NCBI RefSeq assembly: GCF_014650895.1
Contig: NZ_BMVV01000030.1
Coordinates: forward strand, 1 to 64,000
Source of the DNA: Streptomyces omiyaensis
GTDB taxonomy: Bacteria; Actinomycetota; Actinomycetes; Streptomycetales; Streptomycetaceae
Length of the DNA: 64,000 nt
Direction: 5' to 3'
In this document: positions 16,404 through 25,638 of the stretch, in pieces
Layout of the letters: each line of letters begins with the position of its first letter
Position numbering within the stretch: position 1 is the stretch's first letter
Translations under genes and position numbers: made by a program
Notes under the pieces: generated by a model
The model's input: only the letters and a program-made list of their open reading frames with translations
Databases searched by the model: none
Told to the model about the DNA's origin: nothing

Positions 16404-16409
16404 TACCCT
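16404..16409 (+). promoter_or_regulatory. -10-like TACCCT of rnd, leaderless
   Basis: TACCCT ends six bases before the GTG at 16416; no Shine-Dalgarno is present. Confidence 0.45.
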
Positions 16410-16415
16410 TGACAG

Positions 16416-17699
16416 GTGACCGACGCCCAAGAGACCGCAGCAGACACCACACTGCGCACCACCGGGGGCGGCCCCCCGGACGACGACGTCCCTGCGAATG
16501 GGCTTCCGATCCCGTTGCTGGAGCCCCGGGAGGGCATCCCGCCGGTCGTCGCGGACGACGAGGCCCTCGCCGGGGTCATCGCCGCCTTCGCCGCCGGACG
16601 CGGGCCCGTCGCCGTCGACGCCGAGCGCGCCTCCGGCTACCGCTACGGCCAGCGCGCCTACCTCGTCCAGCTCCGCCGCGAGGGCGCGGGCAGCGCCCTG
16701 ATCGACCCGGTCGGCTGCCCCGACCTCTCCGGCCTCGGAGAGGCCCTGGACGGCACCGAGTGGATCCTCCACGCCGCCACCCAGGACCTGCCCTGCCTCC
16801 GCGACATAGGCATGCGCCCCTCCTCGCTCTTCGACACCGAGCTGGCCGGCCGGCTCGCCGGCTTCCCCCGCGTGGGCCTCGGCGCCATGGTCGAGTCCGT
16901 CCTCGGCTACGCCCTGGAGAAGGGCCACTCCGCCGTCGACTGGTCCACCCGCCCGCTCCCCGAGCCCTGGCTGCGCTACGCGGCCCTCGACGTCGAGCTC
17001 CTCGTCGACCTGCGCGACGCGCTGGAGAAGGAGCTGGACCGGCAGGGGAAGCTGGAGTGGGCCCACGAGGAGTTCGAGGCCATCGCCGCCGCCCCGCCCG
17101 CCCCGCCGCGCAAGGACCCCTGGCGCCGCACCTCCGGCATGCACAAGGTGCGCCGCCGCCGCCAGATGGCGGTCGTGCGGGAGCTGTGGACGGCCCGCGA
17201 CCGGGTCGCCCAGCGGCGCGACGTCTCCCCCGGCAAGGTGCTGAGCGACGCCGCGATCGTCGAGGCGGCGCTCGCCGTCCCGGTGAACGTCGCCGCGCTC
17301 ACCGCACTGCCCGGTTTCGGCCACCGCATGGGCCGGCGCCAGCTGGAGCAGTGGCAGGCCGCCGTGGACCGGGCCCGCGCCCTCCCCGAGAACGAGCTGC
17401 CGCAGCCCGGCGCCCAGGTCGCCGGACCTCCCCCGCCGCGCGCCTGGGCCGACAAGGACCCGGCCGCCGCCGCCCGCCTCGCGGCCGCCCGCACCGGCGT
17501 CGGCGCGCTCGCCGAGGAGCTGAACCTCCCCCAGGAGAACCTGATCACCCCGGACACCGTCCGCCGCATCTGCTGGGAGCCCCCGGCCCCCGCGGACCCG
17601 GACGCCGTCGCCGCCGCGCTCACCGCGCACGGCGCCCGCCGCTGGCAGGTCGGCCTGGTCACCCCGCTCCTGGTCGAGGCCCTGCGGGCCCGGGCCTGA
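16416..17699 (+). CDS. rnd: Ribonuclease D
   Basis: A 427-residue DEDD-family 3'-5' exoribonuclease involved in tRNA and stable-RNA 3' processing. Catalytic residues are visible: Asp68 and Glu70 in VAVDAERA, Asp124 in LHAATQDLPCL, and Tyr188/Asp192 in YAALD (the DEDDy pattern). An HRDC-like helical domain follows (about 215-330, with VAQRRDVSPGKVLSDAAIVEAA), then a C-terminal helical region found in actinobacterial members. The first ~40 residues are acidic and disordered. A strong hairpin follows the stop codon. Confidence 0.92.
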   Translation: MTDAQETAADTTLRTTGGGPPDDDVPANGLPIPLLEPREGIPPVVADDEALAGVIAAFAAGRGPVAVDAERASGYRYGQRAYLVQLRREGAGSALIDPVGCPDLSGLGEALDGTEWILHAATQDLPCLRDIGMRPSSLFDTELAGRLAGFPRVGLGAMVESVLGYALEKGHSAVDWSTRPLPEPWLRYAALDVELLVDLRDALEKELDRQGKLEWAHEEFEAIAAAPPAPPRKDPWRRTSGMHKVRRRRQMAVVRELWTARDRVAQRRDVSPGKVLSDAAIVEAALAVPVNVAALTALPGFGHRMGRRQLEQWQAAVDRARALPENELPQPGAQVAGPPPPRAWADKDPAAAARLAAARTGVGALAEELNLPQENLITPDTVRRICWEPPAPADPDAVAAALTAHGARRWQVGLVTPLLVEALRARA

Positions 17700-17715
17700 G
17701 CCGTGCCCGTCCCCC

Positions 17716-17755
17716 GCCGAAGCCCCCGCGCCCCCGTGGTGCCGGGGGCTTCGGC
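17716..17755 (+). terminator. Stem-loop after rnd
   Basis: Thirteen-bp perfect arms (GCCGAAGCCCCCG and its complement at 17743-17755) around a 14-base loop, 16 bases after the rnd stop. Confidence 0.8.
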
Positions 17756-17835
17756 GCGCTCCGGGCGTGTGACCTTCGCCGCTTGGCCCCCAAGGGGTGG
17801 GCAGCTTGGTTACCCACAAGTAGCATGGGGGAAGC

Positions 17836-17847
17836 AAGCGCACGCTT
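17836..17847. promoter_or_regulatory. AAGCG-CA-CGCTT inverted repeat upstream of fadA
   Basis: A 12-bp palindrome 49 bases before the fadA start. Palindromes of the AAGCGnnCGCTT type resemble operators of TetR-family regulators of fatty acid or acyl-CoA metabolism. No regulator gene is adjacent, so the assignment is an inference. Confidence 0.35.
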
Positions 17848-17896
17848 AGTGGTGTGCGCCGCAGCAGTGCCGTCCCGCACCTGGAGGAGAGCCATC

Positions 17897-19111
17897 GTGC
17901 CTCGTACCGTCAGGGACGTCGTCTTCGTCGACGGCGTCCGCACCCCGTTCGGCAAGGCGGGCCCGAAGGGCATCTACCACGAGACCCGCGCCGACGACCT
18001 CGTCGTGAAGGCCATCCGGGAGCTGCTGCGCCGCAACCCGGCCCTCGACCCGGCGAAGATCGACGAGGTCGCGATCGCCGCGACGACCCAGATCGGCGAC
18101 CAGGGCCTGACCCTCGGCCGTACCGCCGGCATCCTGGCCGGTCTGCCGCAGTCCGTGCCCGGCTACTCGATCGACCGCATGTGCGCCGGTGCGCTCACGG
18201 CCGTGACGAGCGTCGCCGGCTCCATCGCCTTCGGCGCCTACGACGCCGTCATCGCCGGCGGTGTCGAGCACATGGGCCGTCACCCCATGGGCGAGGGCGT
18301 CGACCCGAACCCGCGCTTCGTCAGCGAGAAGCTGGTCGACGAGTCCGCCCTCTTCATGGGCATGACCGCCGAGAACCTGCACGACCGCTACCCGAGCATC
18401 ACCAAGCAGCGCGCCGACGAGTACGCCGTGCGCTCGCAGGAGAAGGCCGCCAAGGCCTACGCGGACAACAAGATCCAGCCCGACCTGGTGCCGATCTCCG
18501 TCCGCCGCACCAACGCCGAGGCCGGCGAGACCGGCTGGGGCCTGGTCACCGCCGACGAGCCGATGCGCCCGGGCACCACCCTGGAGTCGCTGGCCAACCT
18601 GAAGACGCCGTTCCGCGTCCACGGCAACGTCACCGCGGGCAACGCGGCCGGTCTCAACGACGGCGCCACCGCCTCGATCATCGCCTCCGAGGACTTCGCC
18701 CGGGAGAACGGCCTCCCCGTCAAGATGCGCCTCGTCTCGTACGCCTTCGCCGGCGTCGAGCCCGAGGTCATGGGCTACGGTCCGATCCCGGCCACCGAGA
18801 AGGCCCTGGCGCAGGCCGGTCTGTCCATCGAGGACATCGGCCTCTTCGAGATCAACGAGGCCTTCGCGGTCCAGGTCCTCGCCTTCCTGGAGCACTACGG
18901 CATCGCCGACGACGACGCCCGTGTGAACCAGTACGGCGGCGCGATCGCCTACGGTCACCCGCTCGCCTCCTCCGGCGTCCGCCTCATGACGCAGCTGGCC
19001 CGCCAGTTCGAGGAGAACCCGCAGGTCCGTTACGGCCTCAACACCATGTGCGTCGGCTTCGGCATGGGCGCGACGGTCATCTGGGAGAACCCCCACTGGG
19101 AGGGCAAGTGA
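17897..19111 (+). CDS. fadA: Acetyl-CoA acyltransferase (3-ketoacyl-CoA thiolase)
   Basis: A 404-residue thiolase. The nucleophilic Cys96 is in SIDRMCAGALTAV, NEAFAVQ and GGAIAYGHPLASSG carry the Asn/His motifs, and NTMCVGFGMGATVIWEN carries the second catalytic Cys. It cleaves 3-ketoacyl-CoA to acetyl-CoA in beta-oxidation. GGAGGAGA precedes the GTG by about six bases. The gene overlaps fadB by GTGA, so the two subunits of a trifunctional-type complex are coupled. A palindromic candidate operator lies upstream. Confidence 0.95.
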   Translation: MPRTVRDVVFVDGVRTPFGKAGPKGIYHETRADDLVVKAIRELLRRNPALDPAKIDEVAIAATTQIGDQGLTLGRTAGILAGLPQSVPGYSIDRMCAGALTAVTSVAGSIAFGAYDAVIAGGVEHMGRHPMGEGVDPNPRFVSEKLVDESALFMGMTAENLHDRYPSITKQRADEYAVRSQEKAAKAYADNKIQPDLVPISVRRTNAEAGETGWGLVTADEPMRPGTTLESLANLKTPFRVHGNVTAGNAAGLNDGATASIIASEDFARENGLPVKMRLVSYAFAGVEPEVMGYGPIPATEKALAQAGLSIEDIGLFEINEAFAVQVLAFLEHYGIADDDARVNQYGGAIAYGHPLASSGVRLMTQLARQFEENPQVRYGLNTMCVGFGMGATVIWENPHWEGK

Positions 19112-21246
19112 GCACCACCGCCGAGCTTCTGAAGGGCGCCGCCGAGCTCTTCCCGGACGAGGTCGTCACCAGCGCCCACGTACGGCACTTCGAACTGCCC
19201 GCGGGCGCGGGCCGGTTCGCGCTGATCACGCTGGACAACGGCTTCGACCACACCAAGCCGACCACCTTCGGCCCGCAGTCGCTGGCCAACCTGAACGCGG
19301 CGATCGACCAGGTCGAGGCCGAGGCCGCCAACGGCGAGATCGTCGCCGCGGGCATCACCGGCAAGCCGTTCATCTTCGCCGTCGGCGCCGACCTCAAGGG
19401 CGTCGAGCTGCTGAGGAAGCACGACGAGGCGCTCGCCATCGGCAAGGGCGGCCACGACGTCTTCAAGCGCCTCTCCGCGCTCGCCGTGCCGACCTTCGCG
19501 TACTACAACGGCGCGGCCATGGGCGGCGGCGTCGAGGTCGGTCTGCACTGCACCTACCGCACCGTGTCGAAGGCCCTCCCGGCCTTCTCGCTCCCCGAGG
19601 TCTTCCTCGGTCTGGTCCCCGGCTGGGGCGGCTGCGCGATCCTCCCGAACCTGATCGGCGCCGAGAAGGCCGTCCAGGTCATCATCGAGAACTCGCTCAA
19701 CCAGAACCGTCAGCTCAAGGGCAAGCAGGTCTTCGAGCTCGGCATCGCCGACGCGCTCTTCGAGGGCGCCGACTTCCTGGAGCAGTCGCTCATCTGGACC
19801 GCCGGCGTGCTGAACGGCTCTGTCGCCGTCGAGCGCCCGGAGATCGACCGGGGCGAGGGCTGGGACGCCGCCGTCGCCAAGGGCCGCGCGATCGCCGACT
19901 CCAAGGTGCACGGCGCCGCTCCGGCCGCCTACCGCGCCCTCGACATCATCGAGGCCGCCAAGGACGGCGACCTGCAGAAGGGCTTCGACGCCGAGGACCA
20001 GGCCCTCGCGGACCTGATCATGGGCGGCGAGCTCCGCTCCGGCATCTACGCCTTCAACCTGGTGCAGAAGCGCGGCAAGCGCCCCGCCGGTGCCCCGGAC
20101 AAGTCCCTGGCCCGCCCGGTCACCAAGGTCGGCGTCGTCGGCGCCGGTCTGATGGCCTCGCAGCTCGCCCTGCTCTTCCTGCGCCGCCTGGAGGTGCCGG
20201 TCGTCCTGACCGACATCGACCAGGAGCGCGTCGACAAGGGCGTGGGCTACGTCCACGGCGAGATCGAGAAGCTGCTCGGCAAGGGCCGCATCAACCAGGA
20301 CAAGGCCAACCGTCTCAAGGGCCTGGTCTCCGGTGTCCTCGACAAGGCCGAGGGCTTCGCGGACGCGGACTTCATCATCGAGGCCGTGTTCGAGGAGATG
20401 TCCGTCAAGCAGAAGGTGTTCGCGGAGGTCGAGGCGGTCGCCCCGGCGCACGCGATCCTCGCCACCAACACCTCCTCGCTGTCGGTCTCCGAGATGGCGT
20501 CCAAGCTCCGCCACCCGGAGCGCGTGGTCGGCTTCCACTTCTTCAACCCGGTCGCGATCCTCCCGCTCCTGGAGATCGTCCGCGGCGAGAAGACGGACGA
20601 CGCCTCGCTCGCCACCGCCTTCGGCGTGGCGAAGAAGCTGAAGAAGACCGCGGTCCTCACCAAGGACGCCCCGGCGTTCGTCGTGAACCGCATCCTCACC
20701 CGCTTCATGGGCGAGATCCAGAACGTCATCGACGAGGGCACCTCGGTCGAGACGGCCGAGAAGGCCATCGAGCCCCTCGGTCTGCCGATGTCCCCGCTGG
20801 TCCTCCTGGAGCTCGTCGGCCCGGCCATCGGTCTGCACGTCTCCGAGACCCTGAACCGCGCCTTCCCGGAGCGCTTCACCGTCTCCCCCAACCTGAAGGC
20901 CGTCGTCGAGGCCGGCAAGCGCGGCTTCTACGTCTACAAGCCGGAGAACGGCTTCAAGCCGGAGCTCGACCCCGAGGTCGCCGCGCTGCTCAAGCAGGGC
21001 GACACCGTCCTCACCGAGCAGCAGGTCCGCGACCGCGTCCTCGACGCGGTGGCGCAGGAGATCGGCCTCATGCTGGAGGAGGGTGTCGTCGCCGAGGCGC
21101 AGGACATCGACCTCTGCCTGATCACCGGTGCGGGCTGGCCCTTCCACCTGGGCGGCATCACGCCGTACCTGGACCGTGAGGGCGTCTCCGAGCGCGTCAA
21201 CGGCAAGCGTTTCCTGGCGCAGGGCGTGGCGAGCGTCCCGGCGTAA
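19108..21246 (+). CDS. fadB: Fatty acid oxidation multifunctional protein (enoyl-CoA hydratase/3-hydroxyacyl-CoA dehydrogenase)
   Basis: A 712-residue two-part enzyme. The N-terminal crotonase domain (about 20-290) has AVGADLKGVE and YYNGAAMGGGVEVGLHC (oxyanion hole region). The NAD domain starts at VGVVGAGLMASQLALLFL (about 330) and carries FHFFNPVAILPLLEIV with the catalytic His; APAFVVNRIL opens the C-terminal dehydrogenase domain. It hydrates enoyl-CoA and oxidises 3-hydroxyacyl-CoA, passing product to the thiolase encoded just upstream. A strong bidirectional terminator follows 17 bases after the stop. Confidence 0.95.
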   Translation: MSTTAELLKGAAELFPDEVVTSAHVRHFELPAGAGRFALITLDNGFDHTKPTTFGPQSLANLNAAIDQVEAEAANGEIVAAGITGKPFIFAVGADLKGVELLRKHDEALAIGKGGHDVFKRLSALAVPTFAYYNGAAMGGGVEVGLHCTYRTVSKALPAFSLPEVFLGLVPGWGGCAILPNLIGAEKAVQVIIENSLNQNRQLKGKQVFELGIADALFEGADFLEQSLIWTAGVLNGSVAVERPEIDRGEGWDAAVAKGRAIADSKVHGAAPAAYRALDIIEAAKDGDLQKGFDAEDQALADLIMGGELRSGIYAFNLVQKRGKRPAGAPDKSLARPVTKVGVVGAGLMASQLALLFLRRLEVPVVLTDIDQERVDKGVGYVHGEIEKLLGKGRINQDKANRLKGLVSGVLDKAEGFADADFIIEAVFEEMSVKQKVFAEVEAVAPAHAILATNTSSLSVSEMASKLRHPERVVGFHFFNPVAILPLLEIVRGEKTDDASLATAFGVAKKLKKTAVLTKDAPAFVVNRILTRFMGEIQNVIDEGTSVETAEKAIEPLGLPMSPLVLLELVGPAIGLHVSETLNRAFPERFTVSPNLKAVVEAGKRGFYVYKPENGFKPELDPEVAALLKQGDTVLTEQQVRDRVLDAVAQEIGLMLEEGVVAEAQDIDLCLITGAGWPFHLGGITPYLDREGVSERVNGKRFLAQGVASVPA

Positions 21247-21263
21247 CCGGCCGCGCACGCGGG

Positions 21264-21297
21264 AAGGGGCCCGGTGGCTTGTGCCACCGGGCCCCTT
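21264..21297. terminator. Perfect 15-bp bidirectional stem-loop
   Basis: AAGGGGCCCGGTGGC, loop TTGT, complementary arm 21283-21297. It serves both fadB and the convergent Stealth operon. Confidence 0.9.
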
Positions 21298-21342
21298 CGT
21301 CGTTCCCCGCCCCTCGGCCCGGGGCGCCGTCCCCGCCGGGGA

Positions 21343-22734
21343 CTACCAGCGCCCGTCGAAGGGGTAGTGGTCGCACTTCTCGCCGCAGCGCTCGCGGGCG
21401 TCCGTGGAGGTGCGCAGGAAGCTTTCCTCCGGGACGCCGAGCACCCGGATGTCCACCGGGGTGGCGGTCGAGTGCAGCGCGCTGAAGATCGACACGAACT
21501 CGACGCGGTGGGCGCCGGGCCGCCAGCTGTGCGGGTGGCGCATGCTCCAGGTGCCGTCCTCGGCGACGACGGCCTCGCCGATCAGCCGCTCGCCCTCCAG
21601 GGCCATCACCTTGGTGACGCCGGGGGCGGCGGTGCCGCTGAAGCGGGGGCGCGGGTTGACCCAGGCCCCGCTCTTCGGGGCGGCGACCACCGGCGGGGCG
21701 ACGTGGTCGCGGACCTCGAAGCGCAGCGAGGCGATCGGGGTGACCCCGCCCGCGCGGGCGATGCCGACGGCCTGCACGGTGTGCTCGCCGGCCGGCCAGA
21801 CCATGGTGCGGCGCCACAGGAAGCGGCCCTGCTCGTTGACGGCGGTGCCGCCGATGTAGGCGCCCTGGGAGAAGAAGAGCAGGTAGCCGGTGTCGGGGCC
21901 GGCGTTGCCGGCGAACTTCTGGAGGCCGCTGACCGCGCGGTCGGGCGCCGGCGAGGTGAAGACGGGGGCGGTGCCGACCCGGTCGGTGGCGTAGAGCGCG
22001 CTCTCCGGGCTGACCACGGTGAACTCGGGGGCGGGCGGCGGGTACTCGCCGGGGACCAGGGTCGCCGGGTCGACGGTGCCGGCCGGGATGTCCGGGCTGC
22101 TCTCCAGGGCGGAGGCGAGGATCCGGGCCACCTCGCGGGCGCCAGCGTGGTTGAAGTGGGTGGAGTCGATCATGCCGTCCGGGTGGAGCGGGTGCTCTCC
22201 GGCGTCGATCCAGCGGTAGTACTGCTTGGCCCGGGCGGGGCCGAGCTCCTGGAGGAGCCGGCCGGTGTGGGAGTTCATGTCGACGAAGACGGCGCCGGTC
22301 TCGGCGGCGGCCTCCCGGGTGACCTCGGGGTAGCCGTCGCGGGTGTCGGAGACCTGGCCCTGCACGTCGAAGGCGCAGCGCGAGCACGGGGTGAGGAGGA
22401 CCGGGATCGCCCCCTGGGCGCGGATCCCCTCCACGTACAGCTTGAGGAACTCCTTGAACTCCCGCTTGCCGTGGTAGCGGAGCGGGACGTTGATCCGCTG
22501 CTCGACGCCGCCGAAGTCGAGGGCGACGATGTCGCCGGGCTCCAGCAGGTTGAGCAGGGTGGCGAAGCGGTCCGTGAAGTACGTGCGGGCGGTCATCGCG
22601 TCGCGGGCGAAGTTCCGCACCTCCCAGCCGGGGGCGAGGAACTCCGCCATGTACTGGCCCCATCCGGCGATGGGGCCCTCGGCGGTCTTGCGGGACTTGG
22701 CGACGGAGGCGCCGAGGATGCAGAACTTGGGCAT
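21343..22734 (-). CDS. SGNH/GDSL-type hydrolase with C-terminal Ig-like region
   Basis: A 463-residue protein. Residues 1-215 look like an SGNH esterase: the nucleophile block is CILGASVAKS (GAS instead of GDS), and DSTHFNHAGAREVARIL supplies the Asp-His block near residue 200. PVLLTPCSRCAFD lies between. The C-terminal half is beta-rich, with Ig-like segments (RPRFSGTAAPGVTKVMALEGE and GAHRVEFVS) of the kind that bind or display glycans. No signal peptide is visible. It is the last gene of the Stealth operon, 14 bases after the GT4-Stealth gene, with GGAGG six bases from the ATG. It may remove acetyl groups from, or trim, the polymer made by the operon. Confidence 0.72.
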   Translation of the reverse strand: MPKFCILGASVAKSRKTAEGPIAGWGQYMAEFLAPGWEVRNFARDAMTARTYFTDRFATLLNLLEPGDIVALDFGGVEQRINVPLRYHGKREFKEFLKLYVEGIRAQGAIPVLLTPCSRCAFDVQGQVSDTRDGYPEVTREAAAETGAVFVDMNSHTGRLLQELGPARAKQYYRWIDAGEHPLHPDGMIDSTHFNHAGAREVARILASALESSPDIPAGTVDPATLVPGEYPPPAPEFTVVSPESALYATDRVGTAPVFTSPAPDRAVSGLQKFAGNAGPDTGYLLFFSQGAYIGGTAVNEQGRFLWRRTMVWPAGEHTVQAVGIARAGGVTPIASLRFEVRDHVAPPVVAAPKSGAWVNPRPRFSGTAAPGVTKVMALEGERLIGEAVVAEDGTWSMRHPHSWRPGAHRVEFVSIFSALHSTATPVDIRVLGVPEESFLRTSTDARERCGEKCDHYPFDGRW

Positions 22735-22748
22735 GACGGGCCTCCGGT

Positions 22749-25625
22749 TCACAGGGGCCAGGCGGCGATCCGCCCGGCGTGGAAGTGTTCGTTGCGCGGC
22801 GAACCGGTCTCGAACTGGCTGGCGATGGGGAAGTAGCTGGGCAGGAAGGCGGCGAGGGTGGCGTCCTGCTCGTCCTCCGAGACGTCTCCGTCGTGGAAGT
22901 CGTTGAGGCAGAAGACGTCGTTGGGGCGGGAGGCGAGCAGGCCGTTGAGCTTCTTGACCTGTTCGCTGAGGCCGACGTTGACGAAGCCGGAGGAGATCCG
23001 GCCGGGCACGCTGCGGCCCGTGTGGTAGCCGAAGTAGTGGTGGAGCGAGGAGGCCACGGAGACGTCCGAGGGATCGCGCAGCCGGTTGTGGGCGGTGCGG
23101 CGCAGGGCGTCGGGGAAGTGGGTCTCCAGGTCGGCCATCACGCTGCGGCGCAGCGGGTGCGGGGCGTGGATGAAGGAGTTCACCAGCGTCTGGCCGAACA
23201 TGCCCTGGATCAGGTCGCGGTTGTTCTTGGCGGCGATCCGGCTGAACTCGTCGCCCTCCAGGGCCGGTCCCATGGGGATGGCGTTGGAGGACATGAAGTG
23301 CTTGGAGGCGCCGTTGCCCAGGAAGAAGAGCGAGGGCTGGATCGGGCGGGCGGCGAACACGTCGTCGTTGAAGTAGAGGAAGTGCTCGGCCAGGCCGTCG
23401 ATGTGGTGCAGCCGGCTCTCGATGGCGTGCGAGTTGTACGTGGGCAGGGAGCCCTCGCCGCCGAAGATCTCGGTGTGGTCGACGACCCGGACCCGGGGGT
23501 GGCGGGTGTCCAGCCACGGCGGCACCTGCTGGTCGGTGACCAGGTAGATGTTCCGGATCCAGGGCGCGTACATGTCGAGGGAGCGCAGCGAGAAGCGCAG
23601 CTCGTCGCGGTTGCGGAAGCGGGCGGCGCTGGTGGCGGCGTCCTCGGTGACGATGCCCATCGAGGCGAGGACCGCGTTCTTGCGCTCCAGCCAGTTCACG
23701 TCGGATCCGTCGACCCAGGTGTAGACGGCGTCGATGGGGAAGGGCACGTCGTGGTGGAGGGTGTGGGTGTACGGCTCCACCGTCGGGTAGGTGCGTCCGC
23801 CGAGGACGGTCGGCATCCGGCGCATCGAGGCGCGGGGCACCCGCTGGCCGATGAGCGTGCGGCGCGGCGAGTGGAAGAAGTGCGGCTCCTCCTCGTCGTG
23901 GTACCAGAAGGAGACCAGGCAGCCGTAGGTGGCGCCGAGGCGGAGGGTGCCGGTGGCGGAGACGACGGGGGCGTAGACGCGGATGCCGGAGCACTCGGTG
24001 TTGACGAGGTCGGCGGCCCGCTGCGCGAGGGTGGTGGCGATCGTGGTGTCGGCGTCGTTGAGGAGCCCCACGTAGACCGGGCCGTCGGGGAACCGGTCGG
24101 CGAGGGCCTTGAGGACGGCGTCCCGGTAGTCGGCGTGGACGGCGACGCTGTGCCGGATCTTGGTGTCCCGGACCAGGAAGTAGGGGACGCCGGCGGCCTC
24201 CAGGGCGTCGGCGGTCAGGGCCAGGTTGGTCTGGGCGATGTCGAAGGGCGATTCGGCGTCGATGACCCGGCAGACCTGGCCGCCGTCGCGGACGAGGCCG
24301 CGGTCGCGCTTGAGCAGCCGCTCCTCGGCCTCCTTGAAGGCGCGGTTGCGGGCGGTGCCCTGGGGGGCCGCGGCGGCGGCCCGGGCGGCTCCGTCGTTGC
24401 CGCCGAGGAGGGCCTGGGCGGCGGTGCGGGCGGCCTTGGCCGCGGGGCGGCCGCCGCCGGCGCGCTCGGCGGCGAGGGCGGAGAGGAGCTGCTCCCAGCG
24501 GGCGGTGGCCTCGGCGGGGGCGTGGCGGACGGCCTCCTCGGCCGCGGCGGCGCCGAGGCCGAGGCGGAGCCGGTCGTCCTGGACGAGCCGGAACAGCCGG
24601 TCGGCGAGGAGTTCGGTGTCGTCGACGGGGACGAGCAGGCCGGTGCGGCCGTCGGCGACCACGTCGCGCAGGACGCCGGGGCTGTCGAAGCCGACGACGG
24701 GGACGCCGGCGGACTGGGCCTCCATGAGGGAGTAGCCGACCGCGTCGGTGCGGGTGGTGGTGAGGGCGATCGAGGCCTTGGCCCACTCCTCCGCGGGGTG
24801 GGTGGCCTCGCCGACGAGCTGGACGGTGCCGTGGAGGCCGAGCTGGTCGCGGCGGCGGCGCAGGGCGCCGCCGAGCGGGCCGTCGCCGAGGATCCGCAGG
24901 GTCCAGGTCGGGTGGAGCGGGGAGACCCGGGCCCAGGTGCCGAGGGCCGCGTCGACGCCGGAGTTCTCCTCCAGGCGGGCGGCGAGGGTGACGATCCGGG
25001 TCTGCAGGGTGGAGCGGGGGCGGAAGCCCTCGGGCAGGGCGGGCGGGACCACCTGGAGGCGCGGGGCGGCGGCGCCGAAGGTCTCGGCGTACCACTCGTG
25101 GGCGCGGGCGCCGGGCAGGACGACGGCGTCGAAGCCGGCGGTGTGGCGCAGCAGGGGTTCGAGGGCGGTGGCCTCGGCGACCTCGGAGGCGCGCTGTTCG
25201 AGGTGGACGAGGAGGGTCTCGGCGGGGGCGAAGCGGGCCGCGAGGACCATCAGCCCGGGGGTGGTGGTGACCAGGACGTCGGTGTCGAGGGTGGTGAGGG
25301 CGTACTCGGCCTCGATGTCGGAGAGCCGGTTGTGGCCGTCGTCCCAGCGGCGTTCGACGAGCTCGCTGGGGCGGGCGGCGAGCGCGGCGGAGAGGGCCTC
25401 GTCCGGACCGCCCTCGCGGACCGGGCGCTGCTGGGGGCCGGCGCCCTCGACGAGGAAGGTGACGGGGACCCGTCCGTCGTACGGGGTGAACCTGCGGCGG
25501 CGGGCCTTGAAGAGGCTGAGGACGGAGACCTCGTGCCGGGCGGCCAGTTCGGAAGCCTGGTGGAGCACCGCGCGCTCGGGGTCACCGAGGACGTCGGCGG
25601 CATGCAGAAGGAACGTTACTTTCAC
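22749..25625 (-). CDS. GT4 glycosyltransferase-Stealth phosphotransferase fusion
   Basis: A 958-residue two-domain protein. Residues 1-400 form a GT-B glycosyltransferase: VVPPALPEGFRP, GDGPLGGALRRRRDQLG and SLMEAQSAGVPVVGFDSPG match GT4. Residues ~470-945 carry the four Stealth regions: CR1 DAVYTWVDGSD, CR2 RDELRFSLRSLDMYAPWIRNI with TYNSHAIESRLHHI, CR3 EHFLYFNDDVF, and a C-terminal CR4 (SSLHHYFGYHTGR region). Stealth proteins transfer sugar-1-phosphates in capsule and wall-polymer synthesis. The fusion suggests one protein adds both a glycosidic and a phosphodiester-linked sugar. GTG at 25625 was chosen over 25658, which would overlap the preceding gene. Confidence 0.85.
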   Translation of the reverse strand: MKVTFLLHAADVLGDPERAVLHQASELAARHEVSVLSLFKARRRRFTPYDGRVPVTFLVEGAGPQQRPVREGGPDEALSAALAARPSELVERRWDDGHNRLSDIEAEYALTTLDTDVLVTTTPGLMVLAARFAPAETLLVHLEQRASEVAEATALEPLLRHTAGFDAVVLPGARAHEWYAETFGAAAPRLQVVPPALPEGFRPRSTLQTRIVTLAARLEENSGVDAALGTWARVSPLHPTWTLRILGDGPLGGALRRRRDQLGLHGTVQLVGEATHPAEEWAKASIALTTTRTDAVGYSLMEAQSAGVPVVGFDSPGVLRDVVADGRTGLLVPVDDTELLADRLFRLVQDDRLRLGLGAAAAEEAVRHAPAEATARWEQLLSALAAERAGGGRPAAKAARTAAQALLGGNDGAARAAAAAPQGTARNRAFKEAEERLLKRDRGLVRDGGQVCRVIDAESPFDIAQTNLALTADALEAAGVPYFLVRDTKIRHSVAVHADYRDAVLKALADRFPDGPVYVGLLNDADTTIATTLAQRAADLVNTECSGIRVYAPVVSATGTLRLGATYGCLVSFWYHDEEEPHFFHSPRRTLIGQRVPRASMRRMPTVLGGRTYPTVEPYTHTLHHDVPFPIDAVYTWVDGSDVNWLERKNAVLASMGIVTEDAATSAARFRNRDELRFSLRSLDMYAPWIRNIYLVTDQQVPPWLDTRHPRVRVVDHTEIFGGEGSLPTYNSHAIESRLHHIDGLAEHFLYFNDDVFAARPIQPSLFFLGNGASKHFMSSNAIPMGPALEGDEFSRIAAKNNRDLIQGMFGQTLVNSFIHAPHPLRRSVMADLETHFPDALRRTAHNRLRDPSDVSVASSLHHYFGYHTGRSVPGRISSGFVNVGLSEQVKKLNGLLASRPNDVFCLNDFHDGDVSEDEQDATLAAFLPSYFPIASQFETGSPRNEHFHAGRIAAWPL

Positions 25626-25638
25626 GATGTGCGCTTCC

